Shown: positions 38,043 through 48,091, numbered from the stretch's first letter. The stretch: DNA of 64,000 nucleotides from Acinetobacter piscicola (GCF_015218165.1 NZ_CP048659.1:2480001-2544000), one strand, 5' to 3'. Notes: generated by a model from the letters alone, not told the origin. Made by a program: numbers and translations.

Positions 38043-38178
38043 ACCTCTCCCTAACCCTCTCCTGAGCGTACTTCAAGCACTGCTTTGAAGCTAAGCGCAA
38101 GAAAGGGAACTCTTCATTGTAAAAGTCCCTTCTCTTGCGCCATATATGGCTCTGGGAAAAGGTTAGGATGAGGGGATT
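38043..38178. repeat. Palindromic intergenic repeat, full-length copy
   Basis: Outer arms CCCTAACC and GGTTAGG enclose two inner hairpins: TTCAAGC/GCTTTGAA (about 38072-38090) and GCGCAAGAAAGGGA/TCCCTTCTCTTGCGC (about 38095-38142). The layout is like a three-armed cruciform. This CCTCTCCCTAACCCTCTCC type of element is common between genes in Gammaproteobacteria. A related shorter copy lies after metF. Confidence 0.7.
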
Positions 38179-38216
38179 TTTTTAAATAAAAAGTATTTAT
38201 AAAAAAGGACTTAAAC

Positions 38217-39053
38217 ATGACGAAACGTGTCCCGATTTCCTTTGAGTTCTTCCCAACCAAAACTGATGCTGGTGCGGAAAAGCTTAAAGTGGTTCATCAA
38301 GAACTTCAATTGCTCAACCCAGAATTTTTCTCGGTAACCTATGGTGCAGGGGGTTCAACACGTGAACGTACCCTATCAACCATTGCTGACTTTAACGGGA
38401 AAGGTACACCTGTAGCCCCTCACCTTTCATGTATTGGTGATGACAAGGCTCGTATTGCAGAACTGTTAGATATCTATAGAGCTCAAGGTATTGATCGTAT
38501 TGTTGCACTCCGCGGTGACTTACCATCAGGTCAAGTTGGTTTAGGCGAATTACCGTATGCGCAGGATTTAGTTCGCTTTATCCGTGAACATTCAGGTGAC
38601 CACTTCCATATCGAAGTCGCAGCTTATCCTGAAATGCATCCTCAAGCAGACAGCTTCGACAAAGATATTCAACGTTTTTGCGATAAAGTCCGTGCAGGTG
38701 CAAATGCAGCACTGACGCAGTTCTTCTTTAATCCAGATGCGTATTTCTATTTTGTAGATCGCATTCAAAAAGAAGGTGTGGATATTCCTGTTGCACCCGG
38801 CATTATGCCAATTACCAATGCAAGCAATTTGATTCGTTTTGCAGATGGTACAGGTGCAGAAATTCCACGTTGGATTCGTAAACAACTCGCAACTTATGGT
38901 GATGACACCGCTTCAATCAAAGCCTTTGGTCATGAAGTCGTTGTTAAACTCTGCGAACGTCTCATTGTAGGTGGTGCCCCAAGTTTGCACTTCTACACCA
39001 TGAACCACACAGAACCCAACCGCCAACTTGTGCTAGATCTTGGTTTAGCATAA
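38217..39053 (+). CDS. metF: 5,10-methylenetetrahydrofolate reductase
   Basis: 278 aa FAD-dependent TIM-barrel enzyme that makes 5-methyl-THF for methionine synthesis. The conserved N-terminus is SFEFFPTKT (catalytic Glu), followed by VTYGAGGSTRERT, VALRGDLP (FAD/folate Asp) and TQFFFNPDAYFYFVD. AAAGGA precedes the ATG. It lies 185 bp after ahcY with a palindromic repeat between, so cotranscription is likely but not certain. Confidence 0.96.
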   Translation: MTKRVPISFEFFPTKTDAGAEKLKVVHQELQLLNPEFFSVTYGAGGSTRERTLSTIADFNGKGTPVAPHLSCIGDDKARIAELLDIYRAQGIDRIVALRGDLPSGQVGLGELPYAQDLVRFIREHSGDHFHIEVAAYPEMHPQADSFDKDIQRFCDKVRAGANAALTQFFFNPDAYFYFVDRIQKEGVDIPVAPGIMPITNASNLIRFADGTGAEIPRWIRKQLATYGDDTASIKAFGHEVVVKLCERLIVGGAPSLHFYTMNHTEPNRQLVLDLGLA

Positions 39054-39170
39054 GTTTTTAAACTTCTTTCATACCTAATCTCTTTTTTCCCTGAGCAAAT
39101 TGAAATGTATTTCAATGAAGCGCGAGAGAAACTGAATGAGGGATAAAAGTGAAAGAAGTTTTTTATTTCA
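39054..39170. repeat. Palindromic intergenic repeat, shorter related copy
   Basis: Outer arms ACTTCTTTCA and TGAAAGAAGT, inner hairpin ATTGAAAT/ATTTCAAT, with the shared frame CCTGAGC - hairpin - GAAGCGCGAGA also seen in the 38043 copy. Fills the metF-rsmE spacer. The outer hairpin with its trailing T-run could also act as a terminator. Confidence 0.6.
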
Positions 39171-39192
39171 CCTATTTTGAGAGTAAAACCAA

Positions 39193-39906
39193 ATGCCCCG
39201 TTTTTATATCGAAACTGATTTAGCTGTAAATACTACGGTTGAACTGACTGAAACAGTTTTTCATCATTGGGTAAAAGTTTTACGTGCACAAGCTGGTGAA
39301 AAAGCCACTTTGTTCAATGGACAAGGTGGCGAATATGAAGTGATACTAACAGATATTTCCAAGAAATCAGCCTCTGTTTCCATCAATGCATTTAATCCCA
39401 ATAACCGTACTCCTGCTTTTACGACCTTACTCGGTCAAGTCATGAGTAAAGGGGATCGTATGGATTATGCCATTCAAAAAGCTGTAGAACTCGGTGTTTC
39501 TGAAATTCAGCTTTTAACTTCAGAACGCTGTGAAATGCGTCTTAAATATGACCGTGATCAGAAAAAATTGGATCATTGGCAAGGTATTGCCATTGCAGCA
39601 TGTGAACAATGCGGAATGAATATTATTCCCAAAATTTTATCTCCAATCAGTTTAGAACAATGGTTCAAAACTGAGTTACCAACAACAAAGTTAGTGCTTG
39701 CCCCAAATAAAGAACAGTTGGATATACTTGAAAATTCAACTAAAAATTTAGTACTTCTTATTGGTCCTGAAGGAGGATTAAGTGAAACTGAAATCCAACT
39801 TGCAAACAAAAATGGTTTTACTAATTGGTGTATAGGAGAGCGTGTACTCAGAACTGAAACAGCACCCGTCGTTGCACTGTCTATTTTAAACTATAAATTT
39901 CAATAA
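39193..39906 (+). CDS. rsmE: 16S rRNA m3U1498 methyltransferase
   Basis: 237 aa SPOUT-class SAM methyltransferase acting on U1498 of 16S rRNA. The N-terminal PUA-like domain (1-75; HHWVKVLRAQAGEKATLFNGQG) is followed by the knotted catalytic domain with LLIGPEGGLSETEI and GERVLRTETAPVVAL. It sits just after metF; its SAM use fits the methyl-cycle neighbourhood but may be coincidence. Confidence 0.95.
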   Translation: MPRFYIETDLAVNTTVELTETVFHHWVKVLRAQAGEKATLFNGQGGEYEVILTDISKKSASVSINAFNPNNRTPAFTTLLGQVMSKGDRMDYAIQKAVELGVSEIQLLTSERCEMRLKYDRDQKKLDHWQGIAIAACEQCGMNIIPKILSPISLEQWFKTELPTTKLVLAPNKEQLDILENSTKNLVLLIGPEGGLSETEIQLANKNGFTNWCIGERVLRTETAPVVALSILNYKFQ

Positions 39907-40008
39907 ATTTTGTCACTTTTTTGTGAGTTGTGTCGCAAAAACTATTGATTTCGCCAAAGAATATAAGTAATTTACATGTTTTAGAATGGAATATTTAAGT
40001 AATATTAA

Positions 40009-42924
40009 ATGTTATATACAAAACCAAAGTTAAAAAATATCCATATTAAGAAAAAGGCATTAGGAATGGTCATAGATGTTCAAGATGAACTTTTATATGC
40101 TGCACAAGTTAAAAGTGCAGCCATTCTTTTGCAACGTTTTCTTGTATGGCTATTTGCCATTATTATCTATAACCAGAGTATCTATTATAGTTATTTTGAA
40201 GAATTATCATTCTCATTTACACTTTGGAGCATTATTGTTAGCCTCTTTCTGGGCGCTTCTTGGTTATTCATCCGCTCAAATTTAAATACAGCAGCTTATA
40301 ATAGCTTTAATTTAGATACATTATGTCAGTTGATCTGTTTAGTTGTAGGATGTAGCTTAGGTTTTGGTCTTTTTACATTACATTATTATGTCATTCTAGA
40401 TACACCTCAAATTACAGAAACACATTTGCTTATTTTATCAACTATTTTAGTGTATTTAACATCAATCACTGCGATTTTTTATTTGAGTTGTCGTTTTCGT
40501 TACTTTTTATTTTTACTTATTCCATCCATCACGCCCTGCTTACTCTATAATTTTATCATTACAAATCCATTAAATACTTATTATCAACTTACTTTCAATC
40601 TTATTTTATTATTTATTTTGCTTATTGGTTTTATTACCCACAAACTACATCAAAAACTAGGATTAATTTCTTTCGATTATGATAATTTACTCATTAAATT
40701 TAAACAACAAATACAAGACACAAATCAATTACAAAACAAATTAAAACATGAAATTGATAAATCTGCTGAGATGCAAAATGAATTATTACTCAACAATCAA
40801 CTCCTCGAGCAAAAAGTAAAAGAACGTACCTTTGATATTCATCAAATTAATGCTCGTCTAGAAAACCATCAAGCCAATTTAGCATTTGCACATGAAACTG
40901 CGCGCATTAATTCGTGGTTATGGAATATCGAAAAACGTACGATTGAGATTTTTGATACTAAAAATAAAATTTTATTCAATCAATTTGATGAACATCATAC
41001 TCAAATTGATTCTCTCATTCATCCTGATGATCTTGAACATTATCAACATCAAATGCGACAACATCTACGAGGTAAGTCTGAACGTTTCGAAGCACGTTAT
41101 CGCATCAAAAAAGACGATCAATGGTGTTGGATTCAAGATACAGGTAAGGTCATTGCTCGACATCCAATCTCCTATAAACCGATTCGTATGGTGGGTATTC
41201 ACCGTGATATTCAAAAAGAGAAAAATGATCAAGAACAACTTAAACTTGCAGCAAATGTTTTTAAACATGTCGCCGAAGGTATTTTTGTACTTGACAATAA
41301 TTTATGCTATTTAGAAGTGAACCCTTATTTTGAAAAACTCATTGGTTATAGTCAAAATGATTTAATGGGTAAACATCTATTTGATATCACTGTAAATAAT
41401 AAAAAAGAAATTATTGAGCAACATTTTGACATTACAAAACAATTAGTTAATGATGGTGAATATGATGGAGAGTTGCAAATTGAATTTTTAACAGGAAAGA
41501 ATTTAACACTATGGATTCATATTAATGCTGTAAATGATGAGAAAAACAAAGTTATTCACTATATTGGTATTATTACTGATTTAACTGAACGCAAAAAACA
41601 AGAACAACGTGTTTCTTATTTAGAGAATTATGATTTATTAACTGATTTACCTAACCGTTTTTATTTTAATTTACAATTACATCATCATTTAACAGACCCT
41701 AATAATTTATTACAAAACCTTGCAGTTATCCGTATTAATATTGATCGTTTCCGTTCATTTAATGAGTTTGCAAGTACTCAAGCGGGAGATATTTTATTAC
41801 AAATCTGTGCCAAACGATTAAGACAATCTTGTCCTGATGCATTACTAATTTCGTATTTAAATAATGATGATTTTGCGATTATTTATAATTATGGACAAAA
41901 TAAAAAAAATATTCATCAAATTGCAAAAAAACTATTAACTGCTTTTGAACATCCATTTAATATCCAAAATCAGGAGCATTTTATTTCAATTTCTTTAGGC
42001 ATCGCCCTTTATCCAGAACATGGTCGTCAAGTTGATACACTCAATAGCCACTCTGAACAAGCATTGGCGGAAGCAAAAAGCTTAGGGGGTAATACGGCAT
42101 ATTTTTATACCAGCAAAAATTCTCAACTTTTACAAAAAAGTTTGAACTTAGAAGGTGACCTCAGACAAGCACTGAAAAATAAAGAGCTACTTGTATATTA
42201 TCAACCAAAAATTTGTACAAAAACTGAAAAAATTTACGGTTTTGAGGCACTTATTCGTTGGCAACATCCTAAACTTGGATTAATCACGCCTGACCTATTT
42301 TTACCTATCGCAGAAGAATCTAGCCTCATTACTGAAATTGGGCGCTTTGTACTGTTCGAAACATGTAAACAAATTCGTATTTGGCAAGATTTAAACTTCG
42401 ATTTCTTACGTGTGTCAGTGAATGTAGTCGCGCAGCAAATTCATCGTGGTGAACTCATTCAGGATATAGATCAAGCATTAGAGCTATATCAAATTTCAGG
42501 TGATATGTTAGAACTTGAAATCACTGAATCTTCCCTCATTGCAAAATCAGATAATGTGCTTAACTTATTACAACAAATTAAACAGCGTCATATTTCGATT
42601 TCATTGGATGATTTTGGTACAGGTTATTCATCATTAGCCTATCTGACTAATTATCCCATTGATACGTTAAAAATCGATAAAATATTTATTTCAAAAATAG
42701 AACAAGAAAAAGATCAAGCCATTGTGAGTGCGATTATTGCGATGGGTCAAGCCATGGGGATGAGTATTGTTGCTGAAGGTGTTGAAACCATTGAACAAAT
42801 CAACTTCTTAAAAAAACATGGATGTCATATTATACAGGGCTATTATTATTCAAAACCGCTCTCTGCACAGGAATGTCTTGATTATCTGTTAAAATTCAAA
42901 CTTGCTTCAGTTTATGATGCTTAA
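40009..42924 (+). CDS. Membrane PAS-GGDEF-EAL protein, probable c-di-GMP phosphodiesterase
   Basis: 971 aa. About six membrane helices (38-212), a coiled-coil stretch (about 225-290), two PAS domains (about 285-400 and 410-520), GGDEF (about 530-695) and EAL (about 715-955). The GGDEF signature is replaced by NNDDF (618-622), so cyclase activity is unlikely. The EAL domain is complete: EAL at 746-748 in GFEALIRW, the Asn of SVNVVAQQ, ELEITES, DDFGTGYSSL, LKIDKIF, VAEGVET and QGYYYSKPL. The likely role is c-di-GMP hydrolysis, with the degenerate GGDEF perhaps sensing GTP. ATG 40009 lacks a good ribosome-binding site; ATG 40066 is an alternative. Confidence 0.9.
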   Translation: MLYTKPKLKNIHIKKKALGMVIDVQDELLYAAQVKSAAILLQRFLVWLFAIIIYNQSIYYSYFEELSFSFTLWSIIVSLFLGASWLFIRSNLNTAAYNSFNLDTLCQLICLVVGCSLGFGLFTLHYYVILDTPQITETHLLILSTILVYLTSITAIFYLSCRFRYFLFLLIPSITPCLLYNFIITNPLNTYYQLTFNLILLFILLIGFITHKLHQKLGLISFDYDNLLIKFKQQIQDTNQLQNKLKHEIDKSAEMQNELLLNNQLLEQKVKERTFDIHQINARLENHQANLAFAHETARINSWLWNIEKRTIEIFDTKNKILFNQFDEHHTQIDSLIHPDDLEHYQHQMRQHLRGKSERFEARYRIKKDDQWCWIQDTGKVIARHPISYKPIRMVGIHRDIQKEKNDQEQLKLAANVFKHVAEGIFVLDNNLCYLEVNPYFEKLIGYSQNDLMGKHLFDITVNNKKEIIEQHFDITKQLVNDGEYDGELQIEFLTGKNLTLWIHINAVNDEKNKVIHYIGIITDLTERKKQEQRVSYLENYDLLTDLPNRFYFNLQLHHHLTDPNNLLQNLAVIRINIDRFRSFNEFASTQAGDILLQICAKRLRQSCPDALLISYLNNDDFAIIYNYGQNKKNIHQIAKKLLTAFEHPFNIQNQEHFISISLGIALYPEHGRQVDTLNSHSEQALAEAKSLGGNTAYFYTSKNSQLLQKSLNLEGDLRQALKNKELLVYYQPKICTKTEKIYGFEALIRWQHPKLGLITPDLFLPIAEESSLITEIGRFVLFETCKQIRIWQDLNFDFLRVSVNVVAQQIHRGELIQDIDQALELYQISGDMLELEITESSLIAKSDNVLNLLQQIKQRHISISLDDFGTGYSSLAYLTNYPIDTLKIDKIFISKIEQEKDQAIVSAIIAMGQAMGMSIVAEGVETIEQINFLKKHGCHIIQGYYYSKPLSAQECLDYLLKFKLASVYDA

Positions 42925-43059
42925 TATAGATATGACATATACTTCTTATTGAAAAAGGTGGTTTTCTGACTGTCCGTATTGCTCAACAAATGGTATATTC
43001 AAGAAAATTTAGCCAAAATCACCAGCTCCCGCTGGTACACTGTAACAAACGAGATGTAA

Positions 43060-45339
43060 ATGGACGATCAATCACTAAAACAGCAAGCCCTTTATTACCA
43101 TGAATTCCCAAACCCAGGGAAAATCAGTGTCACGCCTAGCAAACAACTCGTTAACCAACATGATCTTGCACTTGCCTATTCTCCAGGTGTTGCTGCGCCA
43201 TGTTTGGAAATTGAGAAAGATCCATCAAAAGCTGCACTTTATACTGCACGTGGAAATTTAGTCGCTGTTGTCAGTAATGGTACTGCTGTTTTAGGTCTTG
43301 GAAATATTGGTCCTTTAGCTTCAAAACCTGTAATGGAAGGTAAAGGTGTATTATTTAAAAAATTCGCAGGCGTAGATGTATTTGACATCGAAATTGCTGA
43401 AAATGATCCTGATAAAATTGTAGACATTGTCGCCGCTTTAGAGCCAACATTTGGTGGTATTAACTTAGAAGATATTAAAGCGCCTGAATGTTTCTACATT
43501 GAACAAAAACTTCGCGAACGCATGAATATTCCTGTGTTCCATGACGACCAACACGGTACTTCAATCATTGTAGGTTCTGCACTTTTAAACGCATTACAAC
43601 TCAATGGTAAAAAAATTGATGAAATTAAAATCGTTGCATCTGGTGCAGGTGCTGCTGCCCTGTCTTGCCTAGATTTACTTTGTGCATTAGGTGCGAAGAA
43701 AGAAAATATCATTGTCGCCGATTCACGTGGTTTATTAACCACTAAACGTGAAGGTTTAGATGAGTCTAAAAAGCGTTATGTACAAGATATTGATGGCGCC
43801 CAAATTGCAGACGTAATTACCGATGCAGATATGTTCCTCGGTCTTTCTGCTGCAGGTATTTTAACCAAAGAGATGGTTAAAGTGATGGCGGCTGATCCAA
43901 TCATCTTTGCATTAGCAAACCCAGATCCTGAAATTTTGCCTGAACATGCACATGAAGTTCGTCCTGATGTGATTATGGCAACAGGTCGTTCGGATTATCC
44001 AAACCAAGTGAACAATGCACTGTGCTTCCCTTATATCTTCCGTGGTGCTTTGGATGTTGGTGCAACCACCATTAACGAAGACATGAAAATTGCTTGTGTA
44101 CATGCAATTGCACGTATGGCACATGTTGAGGCAGATGCTGCATCTTATGGTGAAAAATCTGCATCATTTGGTCGTGATTATCTAATTCCACGCCCACTTG
44201 ATCAACGTTTAATTCTTGAAATTGCGCCAGCTGTTGCACAAGCAGCAATGGACTCTGGTGTTGCTAGCCGCCCAATCCAAGATTTTTCTGCATATCGTCA
44301 ACGTTTGTCTGAGTTTGTTTATAACTCTGCACTCATGATGAAGCCAATTTTTGCTCAAGCAAAGTCTGACCCTAAACGTATTGCATATGCAGAAGGTGAA
44401 GATCTACGCGTGCTTCGCGCTGTGCAAATTGCAGTAGATGAAGATTTAGCGAAACCAATTTTGGTGGGTCGTACCGCAGTCATTGAAGCGAATATCAAAA
44501 AATTAGGCTTGCGTCTTGAAAATGGTGTCAATATCACCATTGTTGATCAAGAAAACAATCCTGATTATGAAAAATTTGCAGACGAATACTACAGTATCAT
44601 GCAACGTAAAGGTGTAACACCTGAATACGCACAACGTGAATCACGCCGTCGTTCAACCTTGATTGCAGCAATGTTAGTCAGATTTGGACAAGCTGATGGC
44701 ATGTTATGTGGTACCTATTCAAGCTATGACATTCACTTAGACTTTGTTAAAAATATCATTGGTCTTAAAGAGGGTCGTAATAATTTCTTTACTTTGAATG
44801 CTTTAATGCTTGAAGATCGAAACTTATTTATTGCTGATACCTATGTAAATACGAATCCGACTGCTGAACAACTTGCTGAAATGACCATTTTAGCGGCTGA
44901 AGAAGTTCGTCGTTTTGGTATGACTCCTCGCGTTGCTTTATTGTCACACTCAAGTTTTGGTTCAGATCAAAATGATCCTAGCGCACAAAAAATGCGTAAA
45001 GTATTTGAAATCTTGACTGAAATCGCACCTGAGCTTGAAGTTGAAGGCGAAATGCATGCCGATGCAGCTTTGGATGAAAATATTCGTCAATTTGCATTCC
45101 CGAACTCACGCTTCAAAGGTTCTGCAAACTTGTTGATCATGCCAAATCTTGATGCAGCAAACATTTCATTCAACTTGTTAAAATCAACTTCAGGTAATAA
45201 TGTCACGATTGGCCCGATCTTACTTGGTGCCGCGAAACCAGTACATATCTTGACTCCAACTGCGACAACTCGCCGTTTAGTCAATATGACTGCATTAACG
45301 GTTGCTGAAATTCAAGAAAATGAGAAAGCTGCTCTTTAA
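43060..45339 (+). CDS. maeB: NADP-dependent malic enzyme with phosphotransacetylase-like domain
   Basis: 759 aa MaeB-type fusion. Residues 1-430 are the malic enzyme ([12 protein letters not shown], the metal-binding VFHDDQHGT and the NADP-binding [16 protein letters not shown]). Residues 430-759 are a phosphotransacetylase-like domain that is regulatory and inactive in E. coli MaeB. It decarboxylates malate to pyruvate with NADPH formation, and with ppsA supports gluconeogenesis from C4 acids. The family normally has both domains, so the fusion is not unusual. Followed by a long terminator-like hairpin. Confidence 0.96.
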   Translation: MDDQSLKQQALYYHEFPNPGKISVTPSKQLVNQHDLALAYSPGVAAPCLEIEKDPSKAALYTARGNLVAVVSNGTAVLGLGNIGPLASKPVMEGKGVLFKKFAGVDVFDIEIAENDPDKIVDIVAALEPTFGGINLEDIKAPECFYIEQKLRERMNIPVFHDDQHGTSIIVGSALLNALQLNGKKIDEIKIVASGAGAAALSCLDLLCALGAKKENIIVADSRGLLTTKREGLDESKKRYVQDIDGAQIADVITDADMFLGLSAAGILTKEMVKVMAADPIIFALANPDPEILPEHAHEVRPDVIMATGRSDYPNQVNNALCFPYIFRGALDVGATTINEDMKIACVHAIARMAHVEADAASYGEKSASFGRDYLIPRPLDQRLILEIAPAVAQAAMDSGVASRPIQDFSAYRQRLSEFVYNSALMMKPIFAQAKSDPKRIAYAEGEDLRVLRAVQIAVDEDLAKPILVGRTAVIEANIKKLGLRLENGVNITIVDQENNPDYEKFADEYYSIMQRKGVTPEYAQRESRRRSTLIAAMLVRFGQADGMLCGTYSSYDIHLDFVKNIIGLKEGRNNFFTLNALMLEDRNLFIADTYVNTNPTAEQLAEMTILAAEEVRRFGMTPRVALLSHSSFGSDQNDPSAQKMRKVFEILTEIAPELEVEGEMHADAALDENIRQFAFPNSRFKGSANLLIMPNLDAANISFNLLKSTSGNNVTIGPILLGAAKPVHILTPTATTRRLVNMTALTVAEIQENEKAAL

Positions 45340-45370
45340 TTGCACGTTTACTCACATCTTGTGACTTGAG

Positions 45371-45417
45371 AAAACCTCTATTCTGTAGCATCATGGCTTG
45401 AAGAATAGAGGTTTTTT
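45371..45417 (+). terminator. Terminator-like hairpin between maeB and cca, covering the cca ribosome-binding site
   Basis: Perfect 14-bp stem AAAACCTCTATTCT (45371-45384) / AGAATAGAGGTTTT (45402-45415) with a 17-nt loop and further T. The 3' arm contains GAGG (45408-45411), the only candidate ribosome-binding site of cca, whose ATG is at 45419. Confidence 0.75.
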
Positions 45418-45418
45418 C

Positions 45419-46660
45419 ATGCAAGTTTATTTAGTAGGCGGTGCCGTCAGAGATCATTTACTCGGACATCCCTATCACGAAAAAGATTATGTCGTTGTTG
45501 GTGCAACACCTGAACAACTTCTTGCTCAAGGTTATCAACCTGTGGGCAAAGATTTTCCTGTGTTTTTGCATCCCGAATCAAAAGAAGAATATGCCCTCGC
45601 CCGTACGGAAAGAAAAGCGGGACATGGCTACCATGGTTTTGAGTTTTTTACCGACCCCTCTGTCACCTTAGAAGAAGACCTCATTCGCCGTGATCTCACC
45701 ATCAATGCGATGGCAATGGATGAAGCTGGACAGGTTTATGACCCCTATCACGGTCAAGAAGATTTGAATAATAAAATTTTACGCCATGTATCCGAGGCTT
45801 TTGCAGAAGATCCTTTACGTGTACTTCGTGTCGCCCGTTTTGCTGCACGTTATACTCAATATGGTTTTAGTATTGCACAAGAAACTCTGCTACTAATGCG
45901 TCAATTGGCTGAATCTGGTGAGTTAGAAGCTTTAACTCCTGAACGTGTATGGAAAGAGACCTCACGCGCTTTGATGGAAGATCGTGCTGATGTTTATTTT
46001 GAAGTATTGCGCGAATGTGGTGCTTTAAAAGTGCTATTTCCTGAAATTGATGCCTTGTTCGGCGTTCCTCAACGTCCTGAATACCATCCTGAAATTGATT
46101 GTGGTATTCATACATTGATGTCATTGCAACAAGCATGTAAAGCCAACTATTCTTTAGACGTTCGTTTTGCAGTACTTGTGCATGATCTCGGTAAAGCTTT
46201 AACGCCGAAAGATGAATTACCTCGTCATATTCAACATGAAGAACGTGGCATTCAACCTGTCACGGATATTTGTGATCGTCTACGAGTGCCTACTCAAACT
46301 AAGCAACTCGCACTTGCTGTTTGTAAGGAACATTTAAAATGCCATCAAGCATTTACTTTGAAGGCAGGTACTTTATGGCGATTGTTACAACGTTTAGATG
46401 TTTTACGACGACCTGAGCGTATCGAAGCTTTTGTTCAGGCTTGTGAATGTGATGCCAAGGGTCGTCTAGGTTTAGAAGAACGTGAATATCCTCAAGCTCA
46501 GTACATTCTAGAAGCCATGAAAACAGTTCGATCAATCAAAGCTTCAGATCTACCTGTTGAGGTTAAAGGTCCCGATATTGGTGAGATGTTGATTCAAAAA
46601 CGAATTGAAGCCATTGGTCATTTAAAGCATGAGTTGGGACATCACAATCATACGGTTTAA
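45419..46660 (+). CDS. cca: Multifunctional CCA-adding enzyme
   Basis: 413 aa from ATG 45419 (an upstream in-frame start at 45398 lies inside the hairpin). tRNA nucleotidyltransferase with the N-terminal LVGGAVRDHLLG, metal-binding EEYALARTERK region and RRDLTINAMAMDE, followed by an HD phosphohydrolase domain (FAVLVHDLGKA near residue 260). That HD domain marks the multifunctional type with phosphatase and phosphodiesterase activities. Length agrees with E. coli Cca (412 aa). Confidence 0.95.
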   Translation: MQVYLVGGAVRDHLLGHPYHEKDYVVVGATPEQLLAQGYQPVGKDFPVFLHPESKEEYALARTERKAGHGYHGFEFFTDPSVTLEEDLIRRDLTINAMAMDEAGQVYDPYHGQEDLNNKILRHVSEAFAEDPLRVLRVARFAARYTQYGFSIAQETLLLMRQLAESGELEALTPERVWKETSRALMEDRADVYFEVLRECGALKVLFPEIDALFGVPQRPEYHPEIDCGIHTLMSLQQACKANYSLDVRFAVLVHDLGKALTPKDELPRHIQHEERGIQPVTDICDRLRVPTQTKQLALAVCKEHLKCHQAFTLKAGTLWRLLQRLDVLRRPERIEAFVQACECDAKGRLGLEEREYPQAQYILEAMKTVRSIKASDLPVEVKGPDIGEMLIQKRIEAIGHLKHELGHHNHTV

Positions 46661-46718
46661 TGAAAAATCCTCTCAGTGATGGGAGGGTTCTAACTTTTTA
46701 ATCAATACTTTTATAAAA

Positions 46719-46928
46719 ATGATTGCTAAATTTAAAGAATTGCAAGTCGTTAAAACGATCAAGGCTTTTGAAAATATTCCTACAGGTACAATAGGGACTA
46801 TTTTATTCATTCATAATCATGAACTAGAGATTGCCTATGAGGTTGAGTTTATTGATCATTTAAATCGTTTTTATGAAACGATTGCTGTTCCAGAGTCATT
46901 TCTAAATCACTATATGCAAAATAATTAA
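46719..46928 (+). CDS. DUF4926 domain protein
   Basis: 69 aa. The short beta-rich sequence with KELQVVKTIKAFENIPTGTI and YEVEFIDHLNRFYETIAV fits DUF4926 (V...IP.G..GTI...YEVEF). In other genomes such genes are often near toxin/immunity loci; that role is not shown. First of three small same-strand genes: 11 bp before the next, with an AT-rich composition. Confidence 0.75.
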   Translation: MIAKFKELQVVKTIKAFENIPTGTIGTILFIHNHELEIAYEVEFIDHLNRFYETIAVPESFLNHYMQNN

Positions 46929-46939
46929 GGAATAGAAAA

Positions 46940-47362
46940 ATGGAAAATTTTGTTGCTGGGACTCAGATCGGGCAAATCATTTCTTCTTCTAAACTTGAAA
47001 ATTTTGAACATTTACGTCAGCCACTCATTCAATATGCAATTCGTTATCAACGCAACTATCCATTTGATGTATTAGAGCAAGTTGCAGATGATTTAGAGAA
47101 CTTAATTACAAAATCATCTTTTTCCATTGATCAAATTCAACCTGAAATTTTAGAAATGATTGAAATTGGACAAGGTGAATATTGTTTGAGTTTAAATGAA
47201 ATATCCGAAGCTTTTGCAAAATTGACTAAAACAAGAATATTGACTAAAGACATTATTTTATTGATATTAAACCATATTTTTACAGCATACTCTTACAATC
47301 ATTCAGTTGATGAATTTCTATCTAAAGAAGATAATTTCTTACAAAAGCTGATAAATATCTAA
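46940..47362 (+). CDS. Hypothetical helical protein
   Basis: 140 aa. I do not recognise it. It has no signal peptide or membrane helix and is predicted mostly alpha-helical and acidic (for example VLEQVADDLENLI and IQPEILEMIEIGQGEYCLSL). AAGGAA lies about 9 nt before the ATG. It is the middle gene of the three-gene set, 11 bp after the DUF4926 gene and 18 bp before the next, so an operon is likely. Confidence 0.7.
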   Translation: MENFVAGTQIGQIISSSKLENFEHLRQPLIQYAIRYQRNYPFDVLEQVADDLENLITKSSFSIDQIQPEILEMIEIGQGEYCLSLNEISEAFAKLTKTRILTKDIILLILNHIFTAYSYNHSVDEFLSKEDNFLQKLINI

Positions 47363-47380
47363 TTCAAAAGGTAAAAATAA

Positions 47381-48091
47381 ATGAAAATAGAACTATATCC
47401 CAACTTTAACGACGTCTTTACTGATGAAACACTAAAAGGAATTTTCTATCCTTTATGTAGCGTCATACTTGATCAATATCCAAATCAAATTTTTCATTTT
47501 ATTTCTTCCAATGGGTTATGGATGAATGAAAATTTTGAAACTGAACATAATACTTTCCAATATACCCTATTTGAAATTATCGATCATAAATATAAATTTC
47601 ATGGTGATGTAAAGTTATATCAAGGCTTTGAACATGCGAAAAATATTTTCCATGACTTGCAAAATGATTTCACACGCAATGGTCAATTATATTTGAAAAG
47701 TAAATTAAAAACGGAAGTCTATATTGACCAACAAAAACGGAATCTAAATTTAAAAAAACATGATGATTTTGATCTAGACTACTATTTACAAACGTTTTAT
47801 GAATTTTCTATTAACAAACTTTGCTTTGAATTAAATCAAGAGTTTGGCACATTCAGAGCTGTTATTGATGACTGGTCTAATGGGAATAAGACAAGCCCTA
47901 TCGTTTATGATGAAACCACAAATACTTTAAAAGGTCGTTTGAATCATTATGAAATGCCTGAAATTAATCACGCAGATACTTTTAAAGTGATTGGTTCAAT
48001 TATAGGATATGAATTTTTTACTGACGGTAATGATACGATTTTACATTTTGATGGTTCGAATCAAATTTTGTGTGTTAATTTTTATTCATAA
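47381..48091 (+). CDS. Hypothetical cytosolic protein
   Basis: 236 aa. No family recognised. Mixed alpha/beta, rich in Asn, Phe, Tyr, Asp and Lys, with no signal or membrane segment. A central segment FDLDYYLQTFYEFSINKLC and a C-terminal GYEFFTDGNDTILHF are the most distinctive parts. AAAGG precedes the ATG. The size range and composition of the trio resemble immunity-type proteins, but no toxin gene is in the window. Confidence 0.7.
   Translation: MKIELYPNFNDVFTDETLKGIFYPLCSVILDQYPNQIFHFISSNGLWMNENFETEHNTFQYTLFEIIDHKYKFHGDVKLYQGFEHAKNIFHDLQNDFTRNGQLYLKSKLKTEVYIDQQKRNLNLKKHDDFDLDYYLQTFYEFSINKLCFELNQEFGTFRAVIDDWSNGNKTSPIVYDETTNTLKGRLNHYEMPEINHADTFKVIGSIIGYEFFTDGNDTILHFDGSNQILCVNFYS

Noticed and set aside
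40886..41314. 142-codon plus-strand frame inside the PAS-GGDEF-EAL gene
   Set aside because: Out-of-frame shadow; Ile/Leu/Lys-rich low-complexity sequence in an AT-rich gene.
43060..45339. maeB as an unusual gene fusion
   Set aside because: The malic enzyme plus phosphotransacetylase-like layout is normal for MaeB.
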